64,000 nucleotides of DNA from Caprella mutica (lineage: Eukaryota; Arthropoda; Malacostraca; Amphipoda; Caprellidae). The stretch spans positions 1 through 64,000 of the forward strand of contig CANNZV010000843.1 of assembly GCA_947561585.1 (NCBI GenBank), given 5' to 3'. A model generated the notes under the pieces. It had not been told where the DNA came from. It searched no databases and saw nothing but the letters and a program-made list of their open reading frames with translations. Within the stretch, counting starts at the first letter, position 1. Every line of letters starts with the position of its first letter. A program made the translations under genes and the position numbers. Shown one piece after another: positions 49,555 through 60,573 of the stretch.

Positions 49555-49870
49555 AAGAAACGTGGGTTTGTGAGATGAACTGTTGTAATTTGAAATTCAT
49601 ATGTTCTCTTCTCATTTTTACTATCTATATGATTTTTAACGCTGCTTGTAGTTTTAGAAGATAACGCAAGAGTTAAGCTCTTCAACTATGTCTATGAGGT
49701 GTTAGATTTCCGTTTGCATTGTCACTGACTTCTGATGAGACATCTTCTAAAATTCACTTTCCTTTATGGTTGCTTCTTCCAGTCTCTTGCATTTCAAAAC
49801 GTCATCGATATGGCCTTTTGTTCTTAAGCAGATACTTAACCACCAAGTAAATTGAAAATATCGATCTAAA
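49555..49870 (-). repeat. diverged arm of the dispersed family, reverse
   Basis: It matches 59525-59900 in order: AACTGTTGTAATTTG, TTTTAGAAGATAACGC, TGAGGTGTTAGATTT, CACTTTCCTTTATGG, TTGCTTCTTCCAGTC, CATTTCAAAACGTCA. Moderately diverged. Confidence 0.75.
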
Positions 49871-51189
49871 TGAATAGAGTTTCGGATGAGCAAATTAAAT
49901 GCTGGCTCCCTATTAGAAAATAGTAGTACCTACAAGAATTACTTATTATTTCGTTTTTATGAAATCCGAAACTAGTAAAAGTTGCGAATCAGGTAACCAA
50001 AATAATTTTTATCCAATTTAGTTTTCGCCTTGCAGCAGTGCAGTTCAGACATTATAGACCGGCTATAAGAGACAGTAGTTGAGTTAGTGTCAATTCAAGA
50101 AAAAAAGAGGTTAGTATTGTGATTGTAAATGTTTAACGAATGTACACCATTGTTTATATTTCATCAACAGCAGTTATCAGTCAACTATTTTAAATTTTAG
50201 TTTAAAGTTAAGTATTGATATGTGGTGATAACGGAATAAGAGTAGGGTCAAGTAGGTAAATTGCGGTACACTAACTAACTACGGCCTCTAACAACATACA
50301 CATCATAGCTTCAAAAAACACGTTAAAAACTTAGATTAACAAATTATAGCATGCACTGCGCTTCTTTTGATAGCTATGAAACATTTTAATGTAATTTCGG
50401 TTCTTAATGTTTTTAGACTCTCTACTTATCCCTACTTATCCTAGCTATACTTACCGCACTATTTTAGTTTGTAGGCCTATAACTATTCATATGTATACTT
50501 AATTTATACTTTGATTGTAAATGGATTCACTATGTTAATTTATATTATGAAATGTTTATTAATATTTAGCTATAACCTAGGTTAAACAATACACATTCTC
50601 TAGCCTCTATAAGTGAAATATAAAATTTCATAAAATTATTTCTTCAGTGACCTGTCCTTTAACTGACTAGAGTTTAAAAGTAAAATTTTAAAAGTGCCAA
50701 TAATGATTTTCAGTGTTAATAATATTCATAGTAGTATCTTGTTTTACTTACTTATATTTGATTTTTTTTTTTTACTTTTTTTGACCCATATTGTTTCTCA
50801 AAAACTTTTTTCTTATCCAAATCTGCATTCCCTTTAAGATCTACTTTTTCATCTTTTAAAATTTGAAAGAATGATTTCACTTAGGTTTTTATTTAATTTA
50901 TGGATTAACTAATTGAATACAGATTATTAATAAATGATACTAATTATTTTATTTCTCTGTAGATACTACTGTCACAGTTTCTGGCAATATGGTTGGCTAA
51001 GAAGTTACAAATCTAGAGACATGTCTTCTTCATTTCATTGTGTGTACTATTTAGTATGAAGCGCGTGCTCTAAAACTATAGCTGCACTGACACCACTATA
51101 TTCACTTCATAAGTTCATTGTAGAAAATATGAAGGAATTTAAGATTAATGACAAAATTAATTGCTCGATTGAATAAATTTGCTCCACGT

Positions 51190-51450
51190 TAAGTAAAGAA
51201 CCAAATACAAAAGACTTTGTACTATATAGTTGCCACACAGGAAAGTGGCACATAGTAAGCTACGCTACCACCAATCGATTGTAGTGGTCAGTAATTTTGC
51301 AAAAAGAGACGATAGCACTGTTGAGTGTTGACTGCATTGAGAAGGTGATGGTGAATGAAACCTGTAAGCCTTTCTTAACAAAAAATTGAAAACTTTGCAA
51401 TTGAAAAGTACACCCATTGCGCTATAGAATAAGTGAGAAATATCGAGTGA
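51190..51450 (+). repeat. diverged arm of the dispersed family, forward
   Basis: It matches 63355-63630 in order: AAATACAAAAGACT, GGAAAGTGGCACATA, AAGGTGATGGTGAATGAAAC and CATTGCGCTATAGAAT. More decayed than the copies at 57-64 kb. Confidence 0.65.
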
Positions 51451-51726
51451 AAATTACTGACAGCTAATAGATTGAGCCTTTAAAACATGTAAAAAAGTTG
51501 CAGAGGAATTAATTTATATTTAATTAATTTAAGCCCTTTCTAAATCATGTGCTATTTTATATTTTAATAAAATGATTGACGTATGTTTAGTTTCTTTCAT
51601 TCCATACCAGTACAAACGGGCAATAGTGGAAATGCCTAGATTTAAATAATGTGTCCTGAAATTAAAGTTTTAATATTCGTAGATTTTTTATACAAAGTTA
51701 TTTGTTCACGGTACACTTCTTGGTGT

Positions 51727-51780
51727 GTAGCCATGTGACAATTGAGTTATGCACTCAAGTAATTAGTGTTACACGGCCAC
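51727..51780. repeat. 54-bp imperfect palindrome
   Basis: GTAGCCATGTGACA on the left pairs with TGTTACACGGCCAC on the right. The centre is the perfect hairpin TTGAGT-TATGC-ACTCAA (51742-51758). Confidence 0.8.
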
Positions 51781-51834
51781 TTGTAGTCTCAGTTATTTAA
51801 TTTCATTTATTCCCTTCTTTTGAATTACTTATTC

Positions 51835-52590
51835 AATTGATATTCCTTCATCGTGGCCTCTTCTTCTGGATGTTTTATTCCATTGTTATTCCTTCAATAT
51901 TCCCTCTTCCCTTAGATGTCTCATTCTATAGGTATTCCTTCAATATTCCCTCTTCCTTTAGTTGTATTATTCCATAGGTATTCCTTCAATATTCCCTCTT
52001 CCTTTAGTTGTATTATTCCATAGGTTGTCCTTCAATATTCCCTCTTACTTTGGATGTCTTATTCCATAGGTATTCCATAGGTATTCCTTCAATATTCCCT
52101 CTTCCTTTAGTTGTATTATTCCATAGGTTGTCCTTCAATATTCCCTCTTACTTTGGATGTCTTATTCCATAGGTATTCCATAGGTATTCCTTCAATATTC
52201 CCTCTTCCTTTAGTTGTATTATTCCATAGGTATTCCTTCAATATTCCCTCTTCCCTTAGATGTCTCATTCTATAGGTATTCCTTCAATATTCCCTCTTCC
52301 TTTAGTTGTATTATTCCATAGGTATTCCTTCAATATTCCCTCTTCCTTTAGTTGTCTTATTCCATAGGTTGTCCTTCAATATTCCCTCTTACTTTGGATG
52401 TCTTATTCCATAGGTATTCCGTAGGTATTCCTTCAATATTCCCTCTTCCTTTAGTTGTATTATTCCATAGGTATTCCTTCAATATTCCCTCTTCCTTTAG
52501 TTGTCTTATTCCATAGGTTGTCCTTCAATATTCCCTCTTACTTTGGATGTCTTATTCCATTGGCATTCCTTCATTATTCCATTGAACTTC
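51835..52590. repeat. 46-bp minisatellite with CAATATTCCCTCTT core
   Basis: About sixteen units built from TTATTCCATAGGTATTCCTT and CAATATTCCCTCTTCCTTTA. Variants GGTTGTCC and TACTTTGGATGTC, and a doubled CATAGGTATTC, recur in a fixed order (about 52010-52120 and 52120-52230), an incipient higher-order repeat. Confidence 0.93.
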
Positions 52591-52993
52591 GTCTCCGCGA
52601 TTCCCTAGATTTTCCCTTGTGATTTATGGGACTATTCCATAAAAGTGTCAAAAAATTGCATTCCCTGAATATCAAAAAATGATCATCATGGAATATTCCT
52701 TGGGAATATTCCGAGAAGGTTTTGGGAATATCCATTTTTTGTGCGGGCAATACAGGCAAGCACCAAAGATTTCAAAGATTTCAAAGATTTATTTCAAACT
52801 GCTCCCATACATTAGATACGAGTACTGGGAGAAATACTCGCATCAAATACCTTAATATTAAAAAATATATATATATATATATATAAATGAGCTGTAAGGC
52901 CCAATAAGCCTGATTGCTTCTATGGCAAAAAAGATTAAAAATAGAAAAAAACACCTAGAGCAGCCTATTCAATCACTCAAACAAGCACTAAAG

Positions 52994-55900
52994 TTACATT
53001 AAATTTATCTTCAAAATTCTAATGGCTAATGAGGTAATTTTTATATGTTTCTTGTAACTATAGCCCGAAAAATTGACAATATCAGATAACTCATTAAAAA
53101 TAACAATTCCTTTGAAAAGTATGCATTGTTGAGTCTTAGTTTTATTAAAGCGTGGAGTAACAATTCGATGTCTATTACGAGTAAAATGATTATGCTGGTC
53201 CTGTAACGTAATCAATCTATTATATAGGAACTGATCATGATTAACAATGTTCAAAGTTTTATGCATATATACACCAATAGAAAATTTATACAATTTATCC
53301 AGAGACAACAATTTCATATTTTGGAACACAGGTCCAGTATGCTCACCAAACTCAAGTCTATTTACACACCTAACTGCACGTTTTTGCAGCACATTTAATT
53401 TGTTAGTCAGATAAGCAGGTGCAGCATACCAGAGCTCTATTCCATACATTAAATGAGGATGAACAAACGTGAAATACAAATTTTTAAGCACATTTATAGG
53501 ATAGAAATGCCGAAGCTTAGATAACATACCAATCGAACGAGACATTTTCAGAGAAATTGAATTGATTTGATTGTCAAAACGAAGCTTACTATCCAAAATG
53601 ACACCCAAATACCTAACATGATCCACCTTCTCGATTTCACTTGTACCAATCTTAATAGGATTAATATCCATGATTTTTCTGTAGGAGTACAAAATATACT
53701 TAGTTTTATCCGAATTAAGCATGATACTATTTGAACAGAGCCACATGTAAATCTTAGCCAAATTACGACTAATAGAAAGGTGAGCAGTAGACAATTCATT
53801 CCTTGCGAAACTACATGATAAGGCACAATCATCAGCGAACATGACACAATCGAAATAATTAGTAACCAAAGGCAGATCATTGATATAAATTAAAAATAGC
53901 AATGGGCCAAGATTACTGCCCTGAGGTACCGAGTGAGTAACTATATGTGCTTCCGAGGAAACATTATTGATAGAAACATACTGTTGTCTGTTTGTTAAAT
54001 AGGAACGGAACCAACTATGAGGTAATCCTCGGACACCATAATGCAACATTTTATTCATCAGTACCCCATGGTCTACAGAATCGAATGCTTTTTTTAAATC
54101 AAAATACAGTGAGAACACAACTTTATTTTCATCAAGAGATTCATACAAATAGTTAGTGTGCCTCAAAAGAGCTTGGGTGGTGCTTCTGTTCTTCCTGAAT
54201 CCAAACTGCGAACCACTCAATATATTTTTAAGCTCTAAATAATCATATAATTGCTTTTGAACGAGTCTCTCTAATATTTTTGAAAAAATATTCAAAATTG
54301 AAATAGGACGGTAATTAGAAATATTTAAGGCATCACCACTCTTAAATAATGGCACCACCCGAGATACCTTGAGGCAACTAGGAAATAATCCACTAGTCAA
54401 AGATAAATTTACAAGATGAGTGAGTAATGGAGCAACAACATGAGCTATCTGTTTGAGAACCGACACAGGAAAATCATTCACACCACACTTTTTATTCTTT
54501 TGCGACATTATGCAGGAAATTACATCTTCTTCTATCACAGGAGAAAAGAAAAAAGAATCTGGATAGTTACCCTGTAAATATGAAAAATGATCACCAATTG
54601 AATCAACAGAAGCAGCTATATTTGAACCAACAGTTGCAAAATAAGCGTTCATGGAATTAGCCATTATCATAGAATCAGTCACAATATCACCATCAATATT
54701 CAATTTATCCATGTGTTTCCTATAATTATATGTTGGTCTAATTGTTCGATTTATTAAGTCCCAAGTTTTCTTAGTATCACTTTTAAATTCTCTAAACTTG
54801 TTTTCAAAGTATAACTTTCGTTTAGCTCCAATTAAATGAGTCACTCCATTCCTATATCGCTTATATGCATGTTCGGATAGTTGATTTGCTCTATATAGTT
54901 TATATAATCTATCTCTAGTTTTAATTTCATTTTTCGTTTCCAAATCAATCCAAGGTTTAATCAAATCTTTATACGAGACATTCTTTATCTTAAGTGGGCA
55001 GTGAAGGTCATAGTAATACATTGCCGTATCAATAAATATCGCAAAAGCTTCATCTAGATCATCAGAATAATAAACATTTGAGAACTCATGAACCTGCAAA
55101 GCATTTGACAACAAGTCTACAGTGTAATTATTAATTAGACGAAATTTAACTTTATTACCATTCACCAATCCATACTCTGGCTGATCATAAACATTTCTGC
55201 AAGTTACGAAGATAGGATAGTGATCTGAAATATGTGACATAATTATACCTGACATGAAATTAACTGGTCTTTTAATAAAAATATTATCCAACAGAGTAGC
55301 GCTATCAGATACAACTCTTGTCGGTTTAGTAATTAGTGGAATGAAAGCATTCAGAGACATTAAATTTATAAATTCCAAGCAGTTCCTATCATTCATGTGA
55401 TTCAACAAATTAAGGTTAAAGTCCCCGCATATAATTGTATCACTAATATTATTCAAATGCGACAGCTCAACAAGAATACTATTAAGAGTTTCCACAAATA
55501 AGTTAAAATCGGTATTTGGTGGTCTATATATACATCCAATAATAAATTCTTTATCTTGACAAATGCATTTCAAAAAAATACACTCTATATACTCATAACA
55601 CAATGACAGCTCATCAAGTAATAATACTTTATACTTCACACCAACAAAAATACCAACACCTCCGCCCCTTCTATTTACCCTACTAATACTACTAATACAA
55701 TGGAATTCATAGCCATCAATGTGAACTGGCTTCTCAATAGCCGATGTTAGCCAAGATTCTGTAATGCACAGGAAATCAAATTTATTATTTAGACAAGAAA
55801 GAAGTGATGTGAACTCGTCTAATTTTGAGTACAGTGCTCTAACATTCATATGCAACAAGGTTAAATCTCTATTAGACGAGCAACAATCAGTGTTAAACTT

Positions 55901-56002
55901 ATTGACATCATAATAGTTCGATTGATTTTCATCAAAGAGACATGGAAAAATGTTATTGAAATGGTTAACATCTATATCAATATTACTCAAAAAATCATCC
56001 AT
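52994..56002 (-). CDS. LINE ORF2: apurinic-type endonuclease plus reverse transcriptase
   Basis: The first ATG is at 56002; an upstream GTG at 56008 is in frame but not a likely start. It encodes 1002 residues without a stop, close to the usual ~900-1000 for CR1/jockey ORF2. Counting from the GTG, the endonuclease (about 50-270) has LLHMNVRALY, ITESWL with catalytic Glu (about 84), IIGCIYRPPN, ICGDFNLN (195-198) and SDHYPIF (261-265). The reverse transcriptase (about 540-810) has YRPISILNIFSKILE, QFGFRKNRSTTQAL, FDLKKAFDSVDH, VPQGSNLGPLLFLIYINDLP, FADD catalytic motif (724-727) and YLGVILD. No RNase H. The protein nicks target DNA and copies the element RNA at the nick. All catalytic residues seen look intact, so the copy may be young. 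Confidence 0.95.
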   Translation of the reverse strand: MDDFLSNIDIDVNHFNNIFPCLFDENQSNYYDVNKFNTDCCSSNRDLTLLHMNVRALYSKLDEFTSLLSCLNNKFDFLCITESWLTSAIEKPVHIDGYEFHCISSISRVNRRGGGVGIFVGVKYKVLLLDELSLCYEYIECIFLKCICQDKEFIIGCIYRPPNTDFNLFVETLNSILVELSHLNNISDTIICGDFNLNLLNHMNDRNCLEFINLMSLNAFIPLITKPTRVVSDSATLLDNIFIKRPVNFMSGIIMSHISDHYPIFVTCRNVYDQPEYGLVNGNKVKFRLINNYTVDLLSNALQVHEFSNVYYSDDLDEAFAIFIDTAMYYYDLHCPLKIKNVSYKDLIKPWIDLETKNEIKTRDRLYKLYRANQLSEHAYKRYRNGVTHLIGAKRKLYFENKFREFKSDTKKTWDLINRTIRPTYNYRKHMDKLNIDGDIVTDSMIMANSMNAYFATVGSNIAASVDSIGDHFSYLQGNYPDSFFFSPVIEEDVISCIMSQKNKKCGVNDFPVSVLKQIAHVVAPLLTHLVNLSLTSGLFPSCLKVSRVVPLFKSGDALNISNYRPISILNIFSKILERLVQKQLYDYLELKNILSGSQFGFRKNRSTTQALLRHTNYLYESLDENKVVFSLYFDLKKAFDSVDHGVLMNKMLHYGVRGLPHSWFRSYLTNRQQYVSINNVSSEAHIVTHSVPQGSNLGPLLFLIYINDLPLVTNYFDCVMFADDCALSCSFARNELSTAHLSISRNLAKIYMWLCSNSIMLNSDKTKYILYSYRKIMDINPIKIGTSEIEKVDHVRYLGVILDSKLRFDNQINSISLKMSRSIGMLSKLRHFYPINVLKNLYFTFVHPHLMYGIELWYAAPAYLTNKLNVLQKRAVRCVNRLEFGEHTGPVFQNMKLLSLDKLYKFSIGVYMHKTLNIVNHDQFLYNRLITLQDQHNHFTRNRHRIVTPRFNKTKTQQCILFKGIVIFNELSDIVNFSGYSYKKHIKITSLAIRILKINLM

Positions 56003-56454
56003 CAACACTCAGTAAGAATATACAAATGTGGAAAACTACAACTACGACAACTACATGCACCGAGCAAAAATAAAATAGAAAATAATCTTCTGCGTCCAGA
56101 GCAAATCACTAGGTTTACTGAAGTAAACTTATGTTTGCTGTTAGAACTATATAGTTCTATTAGGCTAAGAGTACAGTGTACATGTAGTACATGACTCAGC
56201 CCACTAAGAACCGCTATTAACTTAAATATTGATTTCCCAAAATGCAATAATACACAATCACAAATAATACATGGCCACAGAAAGATCAAAAGATCTAGAG
56301 AAATAAATTTTGGTAAAAGTTTCTTACAAACAGTTGAAGCCGAAGATAATTGAACAATAATTAGGGTGAATATAGCTTCTAAACTATTCGAGCGTACTAA
56401 TAGGTAATTATTATTTAAGATAGCAACTGTATAATTCATCTTTTCATTGAACAT
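56002..56454 (-). other. open frame between ORF1 and ORF2, function unknown
   Basis: 150 codons from ATG 56454 to a TGA that overlaps the ORF2 start as TGATG (56004-56000). The predicted peptide is hydrophobic and cysteine-rich, with no domain I recognise. It could be a chance frame in an untranslated interval. The stop-start overlap is notable because some LINEs start ORF2 by termination-reinitiation at such overlaps, but there the upstream frame is ORF1. Confidence 0.3.
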
Positions 56455-56670
56455 AGATTTACTATTTGATAAAATTTTAGAAACATTATAAGTATCTACA
56501 GTGGAAAAAAAGTAATCGATAATGAAGGCAATTATCTCACTAAAAAGACTTATAGGCGACTGTAGCGCAAGATCATACTGACTGACACACAGACGATAGT
56601 AGGGCGAAGAATCACTGGCTGATATGTAAACTGCTGATACAAAATGATAAACATTACAGGTAATATGAAG

Positions 56671-57456
56671 TCAATTTTGAATTTCAGTCAGACTGACTCC
56701 CAATGAGTTGGCAAATTTTTCAAGATCGTTTGTATCACTGATAGAGATCCTAGTATCTCGTGTGTCCCCACCAGACGTTTTATACCAAGCGTACAGTTTG
56801 CCATCACGTGAACCCACTGCAGAAACCTTTTGAGGAGCAGCTCGCTTCATCTTTCGCAGGATTGACATCAACTTGGCTCGACTTGGTGTAAGGTTTTCAT
56901 TAACAAATAAGTTGACCGGTTTTACAGTCTTACAACTTGACAGGACGGTATTTCTAAATTGTCGACTACTGAACTTAACACAAATATTTCTCCTGCTTGA
57001 GCCTTGTGAGTTTCGTTTCACTCCCATGCGGTAAGAGGCCAAAATTTAAAGATGTGGTACAAGTAATTTAACTTTCTCCTTACAAATATCTTGAATTATC
57101 GCCTGACAGTTCTCGCCATTAGATTCTGCAGGTAGACCAGTTCCAGAGAATATAAGAGTATCGCCACGTTGATACGACTCAGAATCTTCTAGTCTATTGG
57201 ATAGATCACGCACTACTGATTTTAGAGTAGATAACTGATCCTCCAACTGAGAAATCTTAGCATTCTTCTCTTCTAACTTTGAAATAATATCGGAAGACAT
57301 CATATCCATTTTTTTCATCATCAAGTCAACTAGAAGCTTGCTCTCAGATGATAGCTGACTTAAATCTTTCTCCAGAGTAGTCATGCTGGAATTATTATCC
57401 AAATTGCTTGTTACTATAAGCAAGTTGTTTTTATTACCGCGTGCAAATGCAGGCAT
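56671..57456 (-). pseudogene. LINE ORF1 interrupted by one in-frame stop
   Basis: The ATG at 57456 opens a frame of about 261 residues to the stop at 56671, broken only by TAA at 57048-57046. Residues about 25-95 look like a coiled coil (LEKDLSQLSSESKLLVDLMM and KLEEKNAKISQLEDQLSTLK). Then RGDTLIFSGTGLP, and after the stop VKFSSRQFRNTVL, VNENLTPSRAKLMSI and KVSAVGSRDGKLY, the order typical of jockey/CR1 ORF1 nucleic-acid-binding proteins. The frame continues unchanged across the stop, so this is a single nonsense mutation or a suppressed stop, not a frameshift. ORF1 normally coats the element RNA and brings ORF2 to the nucleus. Confidence 0.85.
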
Positions 57457-57545
57457 GCCACTATGAATTACAGCTCCAGGTTCACGCAGTTACGAGAAAA
57501 AGCACAGAGTTAACTAATGTGAGTGACATAAACAGCTCTAGGGTG

Positions 57546-58860
57546 TACTTTCATAACCAAAATCACAACTTATTCTTATTACAAATATTACAAATTTTTA
57601 TATAATAATTGTAACTCCTCAATTTCGTTCTCTATGAGTTCAAATTAACGAAAATGTTTTGAGGCCACGACTTAGAATACAGATGAAAGCTTTGTGATGA
57701 AAGTTCAAAGTAATGAATGCATTAATTAAAATTTGACCATAGATTAACTCTCACTCAGTAAATATAAGTCATAGTAGTTGAGTAATTAGTTTGATATTTT
57801 GACTTATATAATTGTGTTCCATTGAACAATCAGGAATTTTGTGCTCTGTGAAATATTTTTAGCAATAGGGTATATGTTCCAAGTTATTAATAGGGTCTAT
57901 ATTTTCGAACACGTGATAAAGGAAAATAAAATCATTATTATTTAACTACTATTTAATTAGTAACATAATAGCTGAAGGTATGATACCAATTGAAATAAAA
58001 GTTAGATAATGATTATTATATATAGATTTATTGAGTCCGATTACCACTTTAAGTTTAATTATCTATAATGTGAATCACTGAATTTTAATCGTCTAATTTG
58101 CAGCTTTTGGCACTATGTGAAAGAACAAGTTATCGGATATGTGGTTCAGCATTTTACATAGAAAAATTATTTATGTATTGATTTTTATTTCTAAACTTGT
58201 ATTTTACGTAGTGGTATCTTGGATACCAATTTAAGTAAGAATTTAATAATGATAATTATTATATTTATTTCTTACATATTCGAAAATGTGGAACCGTCCG
58301 ATAACACAGAATTTACTCTAAAATGGAACATGTTAAATAGCCCATCAACTTTTAATTATTTACGTTTAGTAGAGGTTTAACGTCTGCTTCGAAACCAAAA
58401 TCCATGTCGCTGACGTCAAAAGGAAATTAAATAGGTAGGACTGGAAGAAGCAGTCAGAAAGGAAAGTGGCTCCATTGACAAAGTCACGATTCTCATGGAT
58501 GCTGAAAAGCTGCTCCGTGAATGCTGTCACTTACCGAGGAATGTGACAAAAATGTTTTCAAGCAACGGTGGCTGCACTCAAGGATGGAAGAGAGAAATGA
58601 AGAGGTGATAGTAAATGAAATCTACGAGCTTACCTAACATAAAATCTAAGACCTCGTAATTGTAGAGCATAACCCTAGCGCTATCCTCTAAAACTGCATG
58701 GAGAGTTAAAAACATGATAAACATGTTAAACATAAAATAGACAATACATAATCCAAATTACAACAGTTTGGGACCCAAGGGACGCCAACCCCTTCTTTTC
58801 TATCCACCAAAGACAGCTTCAGGAACCCCTCGGGGCTTATTTACAATAACCAGTTTCCCA
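57546..58860 (+). repeat. dispersed-family copy A, right part
   Basis: It matches copy C (62516-63780) directly and copy B (59455-60573 and 61768-61930) in reverse, at high identity by eye. Landmarks: GACCATAGATTAACTCTCAC (57736), TCGAACACGTGATAAAGG, TTATCGGATATG, GCTGACGTCAAAAGGAAA (58410), CAGTTTGGGACCCAAGG (58764). No intact gene: the frame equivalent to 63356-63538 is broken here. Confidence 0.88.
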
Positions 58861-59110
58861 ACAAACATATGAATGTCGATTCGATGCCGTTTGCTGTCGA
58901 ATTTGTAGCGCTAACGGTGGGTATCGACTTAGCAACCATTTCGACTCATAGTAGATATCGGAATGTCTGTTTCTAAATGATATCTGAATATAAACTTCGA
59001 GTAGAAACACGAAAACCGATACATGGTTTTAACAGCATCATCTTGACGTCGGCATGTCTGCTTCCAAACGATATCTGAATTTATACTTCGACCAGAAGTG
59101 CGAAAACAGA
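58861..59110. repeat. TCGAT-rich segment between copies A and B
   Basis: It begins CCCAACAAACATATGAATGT, like the reverse-oriented end at 48360 (CCCAGCAAAAATGAATGT) and the inverted end at 62497-62514. Two internal ~115-bp subunits, each with AACGATATCTGAATNTA-like text (about 58976 and 59069) and a GAAAACNGATAC motif, repeat in tandem. Confidence 0.7.
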
Positions 59111-60573
59111 TACGTAGTTTTAAAAAAATCGTTTTAAATTTGGAAATTCATTTTCTTATCTTCCTGTTTTATAATACGTATAGAAACGTAGGAATTATTT
59201 CTATTCAATTGGATTGTACCTTTCTATATAACGTACGTTGTGCTCCCTTTAAACTATACCCAATAATTAATACACTTATAGGGTAATACGGCAGTTGTAA
59301 AGGTACGATCGGACATTGGCAAGCTAGTGCGATTGTACACTGGATTAACGTAACGAAAGCGATACTGGAACATTGGTTGTTGAACAGTGTTCCTCCAGTA
59401 CCGTAAAAATGAAATGGATAACCAATAAAGTGATTTTTCGATGGAACTGCTTATAATAAGTCCCGAGGGGTTCCTGAAGCTGTCTTTGGTGAATAGAAGA
59501 GAAGTGGGGTGGCGTCCCTTGGGAACCAAAACTGTTATAATTTGGATTATGTATTGTCTATTTTATGTTTACCATGTTTTTAACTCTCCATGCAGTTTTA
59601 GAGGATAGCGCTAGGGTTACGCCCCACAATTACGTACGAGGTCTTAGATTTTGTGTTAAGTAGGCTCGTAGACTTCATTTACTATTACCTCTTCATTTCC
59701 CTCTTCCATCCTTGAGTGCAGACACCGGTGCTTGTGACCATTTTTGTCACATCCTCTGTAAGTGACAGCATTCACGGAGTAGCTTTTCAGCATCCATGAG
59801 CGTCGTGACTTTGTCCATGGAGCCACTTTCCTTTCTGACTGCTTCTTCCAGTCCCTTTTATTTCATTTCCTTTTGACGTCAGCGACATGGTCTTTGGTTC
59901 AGAAGCAGACGTTAAACCTCTACTAATACTAAACGTAGAGGCTATTTAACACGTTCCATTCTAGAGTAAATTCTGTGTTATCGGATGGTTTCACATTTTC
60001 GAATATGTAAGAAATAAATATATTAATTATCATTATTAAATTCTTACTTAAATTGGCATCCATGATACCAGTACGAAAAATACAAGTTTAGAAATAAAAA
60101 TCATTACATAAATAATTTTTCTACGTAAATTATGCGGAACCACATATCCGATAACTTGAGCTTTCACCTAGTGCCAAAAGCTGCAAATGAGAAGATTAAA
60201 ATTCAGGGATTCACATTATAGATAATTAAACTTAAAGTGGTAATCGGACTCAATAAATCTATATATAATAATCATTATTTAACTTTTATTTCAATTGGTA
60301 TCATATCTTCAGCTATTATGTTACTAATTAAATAGTAGTTAAATAATAATAATTATATTTTCCTTTATCACGTGTTCGAAAATATAGGCCCTATTAATAA
60401 CTTGGAACATATACCGTATTGCTAAAATTATTTCACAGAGCACAAAATTCCTGTTTTATATAACACAATTATACTTATAAGTCAAAATGTCAAACTAATT
60501 ACTCAACTATTATGACCTTTATTTACTGAGTGAGAGTTAGTATATGGTCAAATTTTAATTATTGCATTCATTA

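Larger units (their letters stand above)
48914..52750. mobile_element. 3.8-kb foldback-like insert with GGAATATTCC-rich ends
   Basis: It is delimited by comparing copy A with the uninterrupted site at about 61945-61960 (AATAGAACATTACAGGCAAG). Edge texts CCCGGGCAATAATG and, inverted, CCCGCACAAAAAATG are weak inverted repeats. The left ~550 bp and the right ~950 bp are rich in GGAATATTCC-type words; on the right they form a 46-bp array. Inside, 49555-49870 (reverse) and 51190-51450 (forward) are old copies of the dispersed-family arm, forming an inverted pair. No gene recognised; the frame at 49392-49685 falls in the repeat arm. Confidence 0.6.
52760..57545 (-). mobile_element. nearly full-length CR1/jockey-type non-LTR retrotransposon
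   Basis: Minus-strand LINE of about 4.8 kb. The 3' end (52760) consists of three CTTTGAAAT repeats just after AAATAAA, the short-repeat tail typical of CR1/L2-like LINEs instead of a long poly(A). The 5' end lies between 57457 and about 57548, judged from where the flanking family resumes (ATAACCAAAATCAC). It has ORF1 (one stop), a 663-bp interval with an open 150-codon frame, and an intact ORF2. The empty site is visible at about 61930-61945 (GCAAGCACCGCTTTTATAAC). No clear target duplication. Confidence 0.92.

Noticed and set aside
53548..53880. 110-codon minus-strand frame
   Set aside because: Alternative-frame shadow inside the LINE ORF2.
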